From Mycolicibacter heraklionensis (lineage in GTDB: Bacteria > Actinomycetota > Actinomycetes > Mycobacteriales > Mycobacteriaceae), in assembly GCF_019645815.1 (NCBI RefSeq), contig NZ_CP080997.1, forward strand, positions 1,116,001-1,180,000: 64,000 nt of DNA, given 5' to 3'. The notes beneath the pieces were generated by a model that saw only the letters and a program-made list of their open reading frames with translations, searched no databases and had not been told where the DNA came from. Shown in pieces: positions 48,173 through 57,329 of this stretch (the stretch's first letter is position 1; every line of letters starts with the position of its first letter). The position numbers and the translations under genes were made by a program.

Positions 48173-50717
48173 TCGTCCGGTGAGCGATTACGGCACCCGC
48201 GGCAAGCGTGGGGAGTTGCGCATCTATCTGGGTGCGGCGCCTGGCGTCGGCAAGACGTACGCGATGCTCGGCGAGGCTCACCGGCGGCTGGAACGAGGCA
48301 CCGACCTGGTGGCGGCTGTGGTCGAGACACACGGTCGGAGAAAGACAGCCGAACTGCTGCAGGGAATCGAGGTCGTCGCGCCCCGTTGGATTGACTACCG
48401 GGGCAAGTGCTTTCCCGAGCTCGACGTCCCCGCGGTGTTGGCGCGACGGCCGCAGGTGGTGCTCGTCGACGAGTTGGCCCACACCAATACGCCGGGCAGC
48501 GTGAACCACAAACGGTGGCAGGACGTCGAAGAACTGCTCGCTGCGGGGATCACGGTGATCTCTACGGTCAACGTGCAGCATTTGGAGAGCCTCAATGACG
48601 TCGTCGCTGAAATCACCGGGGTTGAGCAGCAGGAGACGGTGCCGGATTCGTTCGTCCGTCAGGCGTCGCAGATTGAACTCGTCGACATCGCGCCGGAGGC
48701 GCTTCGCCGAAGGCTCGCCCACGGCAACGTGTACGCGCCGGAGAAGGTCGACGCGGCGTTGTCCAACTACTTCCGCAGCGGGAACCTCACTGCGCTGCGG
48801 GAACTGGCGCTGCTGTGGGTGGCCGACCAGGTCGACGCCGCACTGGCGAAGTACCGCGCGGACAAGAAGATCACCGCCACCTGGGAAGCCCGCGAACGCG
48901 TGGTGGTGGCCGTCACCGGCGGCCCGGAATCGGAGACGCTGGTTCGGCGTGCCTCGCGGATCGCATCGAAGTCCAGCGCCGAGTTGCTGGCGCTTCATGT
49001 GCTGGCCGGCGACGGACACCCCGCCGTACCGAGTGCGCGGATGGGAAAGATCCGCGAGCTGGCGGGCAGTCTCGGTGCCTCGCTGCACATCGTCGTCGGC
49101 GACGACGTACCGACCGCGCTGTTGGACTTCGCCCGGGAAGTCAACGCCACCCAGCTGGTGATCGGGACGTCGCGGCGGTCCCGCTGGGCGCGCTTGTTCG
49201 ACGAGGGCATCGGCGCGGTGGTGGTGCGGCGGTCCGGCAAGATCGACGTACACATCGTGACTCATGAAGAGTCCAAGCAGGGCTTCCGAATCGCACCCAT
49301 CTCGCCGCGACAACGTCGTGCGCTGCCGTGGCTGGCGGCGCTGCTCGTACCGTCGGCGGTCTGCGCGATCACGGCGACATGGCTGGATCCGGTACTGCGC
49401 TTGGGCGGAGAGAGCGCGCTGTTCTTCGTCAGCGTGCTGGCGGTGGCCCTGCTCGGCGGCGTCGCCCCCGCAATTCTTTCGGCCCTGATATCCGGCTTGC
49501 TGCTCAACTACTTTCTGATTGAGCCCCGGCACAGTTTCACCATCGCCGAAACCGACTCGGCGGTCACCGAGATCGTCCTGCTGCTGGTTGCGGTCGCGGT
49601 ATCGGTGCTGGTGGATCGCGCCGCCGAACGCGCCAGGGAAGCCGGCCGTGCCTCCCAGGAGGCGGAGTTGCTGGCGCTGTTCGCCGGGTCGGTGTTGCGG
49701 GGCGCCGACCTTGAGACGCTGCTGGAACGAGTCCGGGAGACCTACGCCGTACGGGCGGTGAGCATCTTGCGGATGCGCACCCTCGACGGCCGGCAGGCCG
49801 GCCAGACGGTCATCGCCGCGGCGGGCAGTGAGCCGTGTACGACGGTCGAGTCTGCCGACACCGCCATCGATGTCGGCGATCACGAGTTCTGGATGTTGAT
49901 CGCCGGCAGACAGTTGGCGGCCCGCGATCGGCGGGTGCTGTCCGCAGTGGCCAAGCAGGCCGCCGGCTTGGTCCGGCAGCGTGAACTGACCGACGAGGCA
50001 AGCCGAGCCGACGCGGTCACCCGGGCCGACGAGCTCCGCCGTTCCCTGCTGTCGGCGGTCAGCCACGACCTGCGTACGCCGCTGGCGGCTGCGAAAGCCG
50101 CGGTGTCGAGTCTGCGCGCCGACGACGTCGACTTCTCCCCCGACGACACCGCTGAACTGCTGGCCACCGTAGAGGAGTCGATCGACCAACTCACCGCGCT
50201 GGTCGGTAACCTCCTCGACTCTTCCCGGTTGGCCGCCGGCGTGGTGCGCCCCGAGCTGGGCCGGGTGTACTTGGACGAAGCCGTGGAACGGGCCCTGGTC
50301 AGCATCGGTCGCGGCAACAGCGGCTTCGTCCGCTCCGGCATCGACCGGGTCAAAGTGGACGTCGGTGACGCAGTGGTGCTGGCCGACGCCGGACTGCTGG
50401 ACCGGGTGCTGGCCAACCTTCTCGACAACGCGCTGCGCTACGCCCCCGACGGCCCGATACGGGTCAGTGCGTGTCAGTTCGGCGATCGGGTTCTCATCAA
50501 CGTCGCCGACCAGGGGCGCGGCCTACCGTCGGACGGTGAGCGTCTGTTCGAGCCGTTCCAGCGGATCGGCGACCAGAACAACACCACCGGTATCGGCCTG
50601 GGCTTGTCGGTAGTGCGGGGGTTCGTCGAGTCGATGGGCGGGACGATCTCCGCCACCGAGACGCCGGGGGGCGGACTCACCATGATGGTGGATCTGGCCG
50701 CCCCCCAAGCGACGTGA
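48165..50717 (+). CDS. kdpD: KdpD sensor kinase, copy 1 (operon with kdpFABC)
   Basis: The 850-residue kinase has the KdpD N-terminal domain with Walker A GAAPGVGKTY and VDELAHTN, the universal-stress-like domain (GGPESETLVRRASRIA), four membrane helices near residues 390-480, a GAF-like region, and the histidine kinase core with H in SAVSHDLRTPLAAAKAAVSSL, N-box LANLLDNALRYAP and GLGLSVVRGF. It overlaps kdpC. No kdpE follows, so it must rely on the KdpE encoded at 51.3 kb or another regulator. Confidence 0.95.
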   Translation: MDDRPVSDYGTRGKRGELRIYLGAAPGVGKTYAMLGEAHRRLERGTDLVAAVVETHGRRKTAELLQGIEVVAPRWIDYRGKCFPELDVPAVLARRPQVVLVDELAHTNTPGSVNHKRWQDVEELLAAGITVISTVNVQHLESLNDVVAEITGVEQQETVPDSFVRQASQIELVDIAPEALRRRLAHGNVYAPEKVDAALSNYFRSGNLTALRELALLWVADQVDAALAKYRADKKITATWEARERVVVAVTGGPESETLVRRASRIASKSSAELLALHVLAGDGHPAVPSARMGKIRELAGSLGASLHIVVGDDVPTALLDFAREVNATQLVIGTSRRSRWARLFDEGIGAVVVRRSGKIDVHIVTHEESKQGFRIAPISPRQRRALPWLAALLVPSAVCAITATWLDPVLRLGGESALFFVSVLAVALLGGVAPAILSALISGLLLNYFLIEPRHSFTIAETDSAVTEIVLLLVAVAVSVLVDRAAERAREAGRASQEAELLALFAGSVLRGADLETLLERVRETYAVRAVSILRMRTLDGRQAGQTVIAAAGSEPCTTVESADTAIDVGDHEFWMLIAGRQLAARDRRVLSAVAKQAAGLVRQRELTDEASRADAVTRADELRRSLLSAVSHDLRTPLAAAKAAVSSLRADDVDFSPDDTAELLATVEESIDQLTALVGNLLDSSRLAAGVVRPELGRVYLDEAVERALVSIGRGNSGFVRSGIDRVKVDVGDAVVLADAGLLDRVLANLLDNALRYAPDGPIRVSACQFGDRVLINVADQGRGLPSDGERLFEPFQRIGDQNNTTGIGLGLSVVRGFVESMGGTISATETPGGGLTMMVDLAAPQAT

Positions 50718-50731
50718 CTGGGACGGGATTG

Positions 50732-51184
50732 TCAGTGCTTCCAGACGACCTTGTCGACTCCGGCGGCGTCGCGGTAGACGACGCTGTCCGGCGCGGTGCC
50801 GTTCTTGACGTCGAAGTAGAGTCGCCCGCTGGTCTGGCTGCCCGCGGCGATCGGCCCGTTGGGCAGGCCGTCGACCTCATTGCCCTTCATCACCGCGAAT
50901 GTTGAACTGTTGACGGCACGCGCATTGAAGTCAGCGATATTGGGGGTGGGGGATCCGCTTACCGCCTGCGCCGTCACATCCGCGTACCAAATACCGTCAT
51001 TGTGGCCGCTGGGTTGCAGATTCTTGACGGTGTAATCGATGGCCCCGCCTGGACTTTGAATCTCCTGCGTCTGGCCGAATCCGACGACCGTTGGGTCTGC
51101 AGAAGCCGGCGCCACCGCCAGCATTCCGGCCGTGGCCAGGCCGGCTGCTGTTACCGCCGTCTTCTTGGCGATTTGGGAGAACAT
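50732..51184 (-). CDS. MPT63/DUF1942-family secreted protein
   Basis: The 150-residue protein has a signal peptide (AVTAAGLATAGMLAVAPASA) and a beta-sandwich domain with the MPT63-like pattern: DYTVKNLQPS, GSPTPNIADFNARAVN, GAIAAGSQ-like and SGRLYFDVKNGTAPDSVV. MPT63 (Rv1926c) is a major secreted antigen of unknown function. ATG at 51184 or GTG at 51187 both fit the AAGGAG. It lies between the ends of the kdpD1 and kdpE genes. Confidence 0.87.
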   Translation of the reverse strand: MFSQIAKKTAVTAAGLATAGMLAVAPASADPTVVGFGQTQEIQSPGGAIDYTVKNLQPSGHNDGIWYADVTAQAVSGSPTPNIADFNARAVNSSTFAVMKGNEVDGLPNGPIAAGSQTSGRLYFDVKNGTAPDSVVYRDAAGVDKVVWKH

Positions 51185-51253
51185 CACGGCAAACTCCTTC
51201 CGCTAGTGTCTCCACGGCATATCCGAACCGGCGGATTTCAAAACCTCAAAAAT

Positions 51254-51937
51254 TCACACTTCGAATCGGTAGCCCATCCCCGCCTCGGTGAGCAGGTGCT
51301 TGGGGTTCGACGGATCGTTTTCGAGTTTGCGCCGCAACTGCGCCAGATAGACCCGCAGGTACTGCGTTTCCTTTGCGTATGCCGGGCCCCATACCTGGGT
51401 GAGTAACTCGTCGCGTCCGACCAGCTTTCCCCGGTTTCGCACCAGCATCTCCAGCATGCCCCATTCGGTGGGGGTCAGGTGGACCTCGCCGCCGTTCTTG
51501 GTGACTTTCTTGGCCGCCAGATCCACGGTGAACGAGGCGGTTTCCACTATTGGCTGGTCGATTTCGGCGGTCGCGGCGTTGCGCCGTGCGGCGGCACGCA
51601 GCCGAGCCAGAAACTCGTCCATTCCGAACGGCTTGGTCACGTAGTCGTCGGCGCCGGCGTCGAGCGCCTCCACCTTGTCGGCCGAGTCGGTGCGGGCGGA
51701 CAGCACGATGACCGGCACCGTCAGCCAGCCGCGCAGCCCGGCGAGCACCTCGATGCCGGAGATGTCGGGCAGCCCCAGATCGAGGATCACCACGTCCGGG
51801 CGCTGCTCGGCGGCGGCACGCAACGCGCCGGCGCCGGTCGCCGCGGTGACGACTTCGTAGCCGCGTACCGACAGGTTGATCTTCAGCGCGCGCAGAATCT
51901 GCGGCTCGTCGTCGACTACCAGAACTCGTGTGGTCAT
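51254..51937 (-). CDS. kdpE: KdpE response regulator
   Basis: The 227-residue OmpR-type regulator has a receiver domain (VLVVDDEPQILRAL, phospho-Asp in VVILDLGLPDISG, KPF lysine) and a winged-helix DNA-binding domain (LTPTEWGMLEMLVRNRGKLV...YLRVYLAQLRRKLE). It activates kdpFABC under potassium limitation. ATG overlaps the kdpD copy 2 stop (ATGA), so the pair is translated together. Confidence 0.95.
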   Translation of the reverse strand: MTTRVLVVDDEPQILRALKINLSVRGYEVVTAATGAGALRAAAEQRPDVVILDLGLPDISGIEVLAGLRGWLTVPVIVLSARTDSADKVEALDAGADDYVTKPFGMDEFLARLRAAARRNAATAEIDQPIVETASFTVDLAAKKVTKNGGEVHLTPTEWGMLEMLVRNRGKLVGRDELLTQVWGPAYAKETQYLRVYLAQLRRKLENDPSNPKHLLTEAGMGYRFEV

Positions 51938-54459
51938 CAGCTCTCTCCTGCCGGTGCGGCCAGGTCCACCACCATGGTCAACCCGCCGCCTGGTGTCTCT
52001 GTCGCCGAGATGGTGCCGCCCATCGCCTCGGTGAATCCCCGTGCGACCGACAGCCCGAGGCCGACGCCGCTGGTGTTGTCGCGGTCGCCGAGGCGCTGGA
52101 ACGGATCGAATACGTGCGCCTCGCCGCCCCGGGGCAGCCCGCGGCCCTCGTCGGCGACGTTGATCAGGACCCGGTCGCCGACCCGGCCGGCTGTCACCCG
52201 CACCACGCTGTCGGAGGCGTAACGCAACGCGTTGTCGATCACGTTGGCCAGCACGCGCTCCAACAGTCCGACATCGGCCATCGCCACGGTCGGGCCCACC
52301 TCGACCTTCACCTGGTCGAGGCCGCGGCCGTGGCCGAAGGTGTTGCTGCGCTTACCGATTCCGATCAAAGCGCGCTGCACCACCTCTTCCAGGTACACCT
52401 TGGTCAACTCCGGCCGGATCACGCCCGCGGCCAGTCGCGAGGAATCGAGCAGGTTGCCCACCAGGCCGGTGAGCTGATCGACCGACTCCTCCACCGTGGC
52501 CAGCAGTTCGGCGGTGTCGTCGGGGGAGAAGTCGACGTCGTCGGCGCGCAGGCTCGACACCGCTGCCTTGGCTGCCGCCAATGGGGTGCGCAGGTCGTGG
52601 CTGACCGCCGACAGCAGGGAACGGCGCAGCTCGTCGGTCCGCATCACCGCGTCGGCCCGGCCGGCCTCGGCGGCCAGTTCCTCCTGACGGACCAGTCCGG
52701 CCGCCTGCCGAGCCACCACCGACAGCACCCGGCGGTCACGCGAGGCCAACTGCCGGCCGGCCATCAGCATCCAGAACTCGTCATCGCCGACATCGATCGA
52801 GGTGTCCGCGAGAGCTACCGACGTGCACGGGTTTTCACCGACCGAGGCGACGACTTCGGGCGTCGCGGTGCCGCTGGGTACGCGGACCAGGCTCACGGCT
52901 CGTTGCGCATAGGTCTCGCGAACCCGCTCCAGCAGGGTGTCCAGGTCCGCGCCGCGCAGCACCGAGCCGGCGAACAGCGTCATCAGCTCGGCTTCGCGGG
53001 AGGCACGGCCGGCTTCCCGAGTGCGTTTGGCCGCGCCGTCCACCAGGGCCGCCACCGCGACGGCCACCAACAGCAGGACGACCTCGGTCACGGCGACGTC
53101 GTGCTCGGCGATGGTGAAATCACGTCGCGGTGCGAGCACGAAGTAGTTCAGCAGCACTCCGGACAGCAACGCCGAGAGCACCGCGGGGGCGATACCGCCG
53201 AGCAGGGCCACCAGCAGCACGCCCACAAAGAACAGTGCGCTCTGTCCGGCGTCGAAGTAGCGGTCCAGCCAGCCCACCATGATCGCGCACATCAGGCACG
53301 GCACCACCACGGCGGCCAGCCAGGACACCGCACGTCGCTCCCGCGGCGACACCGTCAACCCACGGAAACTCGGCTTGGCGTCCTCGTAGGTGACGATGTG
53401 CACGTCGATGTCGCCGGACTGCTGCACCACGGCCGCGCCGACACCTTCGTCGAGGATGCGCGCCCAGCGGGAACGGCGCGAACTGCCGATCACCAACTGG
53501 GTGGCGTTGACGTCACGGGCGAAGTCCAGCAGCGCGGTCGGCACGTCGTCGCCGATCACGGTATGCAGCGAGGCGCCCAGGCTGATCGCCAGTTGGCGGA
53601 TCTTGCCCACCCGGGGTGCCGGCGCGCCAGAGAGCCCATCGCCACCCAGGACATGCAGCACCAGCAGGTCGCCGCCGGCCTTCGACGCGATCCTGGAGGC
53701 CCGCCGGACCAACGTCTCGGATTCCGGGCCACCGGTCACCGCGGCCACGATGCGCTCCCGCGCCTCCCAGGTTTCGGTGATCTTCTTGTCGGCACGGTAG
53801 CGGGTGAGTGTCGCGTCCACCTGCCCGGCCAGCCACAGCAGCGCCAATTCCCGCAGCGCGGTTAGCGTCTCGCCACGGAAGTAGTTGGCCAACGCCGCGT
53901 CGACCTTTTCCGGCGGATAGACGTTGCCGTGGGATAGCCTGCGGCGCAAGGCTTCCGGTGCCACATCGATGAGTTCGATCTGCGCTGCTTGGCGCACGAC
54001 CGCGTCCGGCACGGTGTCGTGCTGAGTGGTCCCGGTGATCTTGGTGACAACGTCGCTCAGACTCTCCAGCTGCTGCACGTTGACGGTGGAGACCACGGTG
54101 ATCCCGGCGGCCAGCAACTCCTCGATGTCCTGCCAGCGTTTGGCATTTCGGCTGCCCGCGGGGTTGGTGTGGGCGAGGTCGTCGATCAGGACCACTTCGG
54201 GGTGACGGGCCAGCACCGCATCGACATCGAGTTCGCCGCCGGGCTCGCCGATGATCTCGATGCCCTGCAGCAGCTCCGCGGTCTTGCTGCGGCCGTGGGT
54301 CTCGACCGCCGCCGCGACCACATCGGTGCCGCGGTCGGCGCGACGGTGCGCTTCGCCGAGCATCGCGTAGGTCTTTCCGACCCCGGGCGAGGCTCCGAGG
54401 TAGATGCGCAGCTCTCCGCGTGGTTCTCTGCGCTCGCCGCGCTGGCTCACGAGACTCAC
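51937..54459 (-). CDS. kdpD: KdpD sensor kinase, copy 2 (operon with kdpE)
   Basis: The 840-residue kinase has the same architecture as copy 1, with Walker A GASPGVGKTYAML, DDLAHTNPAGS, GGPESETLVRRASRIASKAG, membrane helices, and SAVSHDLRTPLAAAKAAVSS around the phospho-accepting His; this last block is identical over a long stretch between the copies. GTG at 54459 is the longest start, GTG at 54447 also possible. Coupled to kdpE, it corresponds to Rv1028c. Inverted relative to copy 1. Confidence 0.95.
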   Translation of the reverse strand: MSLVSQRGERREPRGELRIYLGASPGVGKTYAMLGEAHRRADRGTDVVAAAVETHGRSKTAELLQGIEIIGEPGGELDVDAVLARHPEVVLIDDLAHTNPAGSRNAKRWQDIEELLAAGITVVSTVNVQQLESLSDVVTKITGTTQHDTVPDAVVRQAAQIELIDVAPEALRRRLSHGNVYPPEKVDAALANYFRGETLTALRELALLWLAGQVDATLTRYRADKKITETWEARERIVAAVTGGPESETLVRRASRIASKAGGDLLVLHVLGGDGLSGAPAPRVGKIRQLAISLGASLHTVIGDDVPTALLDFARDVNATQLVIGSSRRSRWARILDEGVGAAVVQQSGDIDVHIVTYEDAKPSFRGLTVSPRERRAVSWLAAVVVPCLMCAIMVGWLDRYFDAGQSALFFVGVLLVALLGGIAPAVLSALLSGVLLNYFVLAPRRDFTIAEHDVAVTEVVLLLVAVAVAALVDGAAKRTREAGRASREAELMTLFAGSVLRGADLDTLLERVRETYAQRAVSLVRVPSGTATPEVVASVGENPCTSVALADTSIDVGDDEFWMLMAGRQLASRDRRVLSVVARQAAGLVRQEELAAEAGRADAVMRTDELRRSLLSAVSHDLRTPLAAAKAAVSSLRADDVDFSPDDTAELLATVEESVDQLTGLVGNLLDSSRLAAGVIRPELTKVYLEEVVQRALIGIGKRSNTFGHGRGLDQVKVEVGPTVAMADVGLLERVLANVIDNALRYASDSVVRVTAGRVGDRVLINVADEGRGLPRGGEAHVFDPFQRLGDRDNTSGVGLGLSVARGFTEAMGGTISATETPGGGLTMVVDLAAPAGES

Positions 54460-54487
54460 CAGACCATCATCGCGGCAACCGACGGCA

Positions 54488-55669
54488 TCAGCCAGCGACG
54501 ACAGGCCGCACCATCACGGTGGGTTTGAACCCGTACCTCGGGTTGCTCAGACCGGAGCCGCTGCGACCCGCTGATGCCACACCTGGCATCCCGGCGCCCA
54601 CGGTGTTGACCGTGCCGCCCTCCTCTGCCTCTGTCCAGCCGTGGCTGACCAGGGTGGCAGTGCTGTCGGGGATCGAGGTGGCCGTTGTCGGGACGGCCGC
54701 CGGCCAACTCTGGGGCACCGACAGCCCGCCCACCGGGGCGGCCTTGCCGACACCGGCCAGCACCGGGGCGCCGCCGGATGCGGCGCCGGCCGGCGTCGTC
54801 ACCGCGTCCGCCAAAACCATCTCCGGCCAGACCGGTGGCGCCGTCGGCCCGGTGGCGATGGCGTATGCGCTGGCGATGCCGGCGAACAGGTGCCAGGCGC
54901 CGGCGTTGCTCAACGCCGAGCTGTAGGTCTGCAGCCCGTTCCAGATCCCGATGTTCTGGGTGGAGTTGACGAAGTTGGACAGGAAGTCGGTGATGCCACT
55001 CTGCGCCGGTTGTGATGCCGCCGCCGGCGCCGCCAGGGTTTGCATGGCCGAGGGCAGTCCGGATACCAACTGCGACAACCCGTTCTGCGCGCTGCTGGTC
55101 GAGGCCTGCGTGACGGCTGCGCCCTGACCGGCGATCCCGGCCGGGTTGGTGCTGGGAGCGGGCGAGCTCAGCGGTTGCAGTACCCCGGCAAGCGATGACG
55201 ACGCCGCGTAGCCGTACATAGCCATGGCGTCCTGTGCCCACATCTCGGCGTACTGCGCCTCCAGCGCCGCGATCGCCGCGGTGTTGAATCCGAGGAAGTT
55301 CGTCGCCACCAGCGCCGCGAACTGTGCCCGGTTGGCGGCGACCACCGGTGGTGGCACCGTCATCGCAAACGCCGCCTCGTAGGCGGCGGCCGATGCCGAC
55401 GCCTGGGCGGCGGCGTGCTCGGCGGCCGCGGCCGTGGTGTTGAGCCACGCCACGTAGGGCCGCGCCGCGGCGGCCATCGCCGTTGCGGCCGGGCCCCGCC
55501 ACTCTTCGTCGGTCAACGTCGAGATCACCGACTCATAGGAAGCCGCGGTCGTGGCCAGTTCGGCGCCCAGCGCATTCCATGTGGTCGCGGCGGCCGTCAT
55601 GGGCGCGGCCCCGGCGCCCGAGTACATCCGTGCGGAGTTGATCTCCGGGGGCAGTGCTGCGTAGTCCAT
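54488..55669 (-). CDS. PPE family protein, SVP subgroup (PPE15-like)
   Basis: The 393-residue protein has the PPE domain ([27 protein letters not shown] as WxG turn, [16 protein letters not shown]) and a C-terminal SVP motif (GGLSVPQSWPAA) ending [13 protein letters not shown]-type PPE proteins are typical ESX-5 substrates. Its size and its PE partner 51 bases upstream on the same strand match the PE8-PPE15 pair near this spot in M. tuberculosis. Start ATG 55669. Confidence 0.93.
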   Translation of the reverse strand: MDYAALPPEINSARMYSGAGAAPMTAAATTWNALGAELATTAASYESVISTLTDEEWRGPAATAMAAAARPYVAWLNTTAAAAEHAAAQASASAAAYEAAFAMTVPPPVVAANRAQFAALVATNFLGFNTAAIAALEAQYAEMWAQDAMAMYGYAASSSLAGVLQPLSSPAPSTNPAGIAGQGAAVTQASTSSAQNGLSQLVSGLPSAMQTLAAPAAASQPAQSGITDFLSNFVNSTQNIGIWNGLQTYSSALSNAGAWHLFAGIASAYAIATGPTAPPVWPEMVLADAVTTPAGAASGGAPVLAGVGKAAPVGGLSVPQSWPAAVPTTATSIPDSTATLVSHGWTEAEEGGTVNTVGAGMPGVASAGRSGSGLSNPRYGFKPTVMVRPVVAG

Positions 55670-55720
55670 GTCGTGGAAGTCCGTTTCCTCTAGTGGGTTT
55701 CGGCCTGGCGTTGGTCGCCG

Positions 55721-56542
55721 CTAGACGATCGGCTTGCGCGGCATCACGACGGGCTTGACACCGTAGCGAGGCCGGCCGAACCCGGGGCCACCACGATCCG
55801 AGGAGGCCACCGCCGGCGCTCCGGCGGGCACCGTGGCGGCGCCGTGCGGCTCGGCCTCGGCGGCACCCGCCGCGACGAGCGGGCGCGACTCGGCCGCCGG
55901 GGCGGCTTCGCCGGCCCAGTTCGGCGGTGCCGACATCTTGTTGAGCGGGGCTGCTTGGCCGGCAGCGGCCGCGGCCACCGGGGCGGCGGGGCCCGGCGCG
56001 GCCTGCGAGATGAGGTGGGCGTGCTCGGCGGCGCCTTCGAGGTGGTGGATGACGCCCGGCGGGTTGGTGATGTAGCCCTTGCCCAGGCCGGTGAACTCCG
56101 AGGCGGCCGAGCCGAGGTTGGTGGCCTGCATGGCGGCCAGGATGGCGGAGTTGCTGGCGATTCCGCCCAGCCCGAATGTCGGATCGGCGGCGGCTCCGGC
56201 GCCCACGGTCCCCAGGCCGGTAGCCGTGCCCAGCCCCGCCGTGGTGGTCGCCGCCGCCGAGTTGGCGGTCTCGGTCTCTCCGTAGGAGTCGGCGCTGGCG
56301 CGCAGGGTGTGGATGAACATCTCCTGCATTGCCGCGGCCTGCGCGCTGATCTGCTGATACAGCGTGCCGTAGGCGGAGAACTGGGTGGCCTGCAGTGCGG
56401 AGACCTCGTCGGCGGCGGCTGGGGCCAGCCCGGTGATCGGGCCGGCGGCGGCCGCGTTCTGGGCGTTGAGCGCCGCGGCGATCGTCTGTAGGTTGCCGGA
56501 CGCCGCAGCCAGCGCCTCGGGGTGGGTGGTCAGGAACGACAT
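55721..56542 (-). CDS. PE family protein with PPE-SVP-like tail (PE8-like)
   Basis: The first 95 residues are a PE domain (SFLTTHPEALAAASGNL, ADEVSALQATQFSAYG, YQQISAQAAAMQEMF with YxxxD/E-like tail). The remaining 175 residues are unlike a PE_PGRS and end with NKMSAPPNWAG and PRYGVKPVVMPR, which resemble the C-terminus of the neighbouring SVP-type PPE proteins. M. tuberculosis PE8 is also long (about 275 residues). ATG at 56542 follows GAGGAG. Pairs with the PPE at 54488. Confidence 0.88.
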   Translation of the reverse strand: MSFLTTHPEALAAASGNLQTIAAALNAQNAAAAGPITGLAPAAADEVSALQATQFSAYGTLYQQISAQAAAMQEMFIHTLRASADSYGETETANSAAATTTAGLGTATGLGTVGAGAAADPTFGLGGIASNSAILAAMQATNLGSAASEFTGLGKGYITNPPGVIHHLEGAAEHAHLISQAAPGPAAPVAAAAAGQAAPLNKMSAPPNWAGEAAPAAESRPLVAAGAAEAEPHGAATVPAGAPAVASSDRGGPGFGRPRYGVKPVVMPRKPIV

Positions 56543-56676
56543 GACATCTCCTCGGCGGATACGAGCCGGCCCCCAGCTGGGCTCGGTCACCGCTCCACTG
56601 TTTCGTCGGACTCCCGACGGCCAGAGGTCGTTAACGAGTTCTTTACGGTCTCGTACGGATTATTGACGGTTTGCTT

Positions 56677-56961
56677 TCAGGCCCAGCTGGAGCCCACGGC
56701 GGTGTCGGTGTTGGCCATGTTGTTGCCGGCCGTCTGGACCTTCTGGCCGTGGGCGTTGGCCTGTTCGTAGATGACCTGGAAGTTCCGCCCGAGCGCGGTG
56801 ATGAACTCCTGGCAGGCCACCGAGCCGGCGCCGCCCCAGAAATCCCCGGCGGCCAGCACGTCTTGCACGATCGCCTGGTGCTCGGCCTCCAGGGCGGCGG
56901 CCTGGGCGCGAATCAAGGCGCCGTGGGCGTCGACGTCGCCGAACTGATAGTTGATGGACAT
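56677..56961 (-). CDS. EsxN-type ESX-5 WXG100 protein
   Basis: The 94-residue protein (SINYQFGDVDAHGALIRAQA..., AAGDFWGGAGSVACQEF with the WxG turn) belongs to the EsxI/L/N/O/V group of ESX-5-linked small secreted proteins, which pair with EsxM-type partners. ATG at 56961 gives the family length; an ATG at 56970 lies too near the GGGAG. It follows the EsxM-type gene by 32 bases. Confidence 0.93.
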   Translation of the reverse strand: MSINYQFGDVDAHGALIRAQAAALEAEHQAIVQDVLAAGDFWGGAGSVACQEFITALGRNFQVIYEQANAHGQKVQTAGNNMANTDTAVGSSWA

Positions 56962-56993
56962 CTCGATCATTACTCCCTGGGGTAGCGGTGTTG

Positions 56994-57290
56994 TTAGCTG
57001 CTCAGGATCTGCTGCGAGGCAGCTTCCTGCTGTTCGTACTGGTTGGCGTCCCGGATAAGTCCGTCGCGGACGCTATGCAGCATGGTGACGATGTTGCTGA
57101 ATGCGGTTTGCATCTGGCCCATGGTGTCGTAGGACGTGCGTTCGGCCAGGCCGCCCCAGCCGGAGCCGGAGATGCTGGTCGACGACGCCCACATCCGCCG
57201 GGCTTCGTCCTCCACGGTCTGCGCGTGCGCGTCGAAACGGGCCGCAGTTGAACGCATGGCGTCCGGGTCGGTCATGAAACGGGTGGTCAT
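56994..57290 (-). CDS. EsxM-type ESX-5 WXG100 protein
   Basis: The 98-residue protein ([19 protein letters not shown]..., [18 protein letters not shown] with WxG) is of the EsxJ/K/M/P/W group; these dimerise with EsxN-type proteins and leave through ESX-5. ATG at 57290 has the right spacing from AAGGAG; the ATG at 57296 is only two bases from it. It ends [21 protein letters not shown], the conserved tail. Confidence 0.93.
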   Translation of the reverse strand: MTTRFMTDPDAMRSTAARFDAHAQTVEDEARRMWASSTSISGSGWGGLAERTSYDTMGQMQTAFSNIVTMLHSVRDGLIRDANQYEQQEAASQQILSS

Positions 57291-57329
57291 TGCCATAGCT
57301 CCTTGGTTGTTGGTTGTGGTCTTCCGGCG

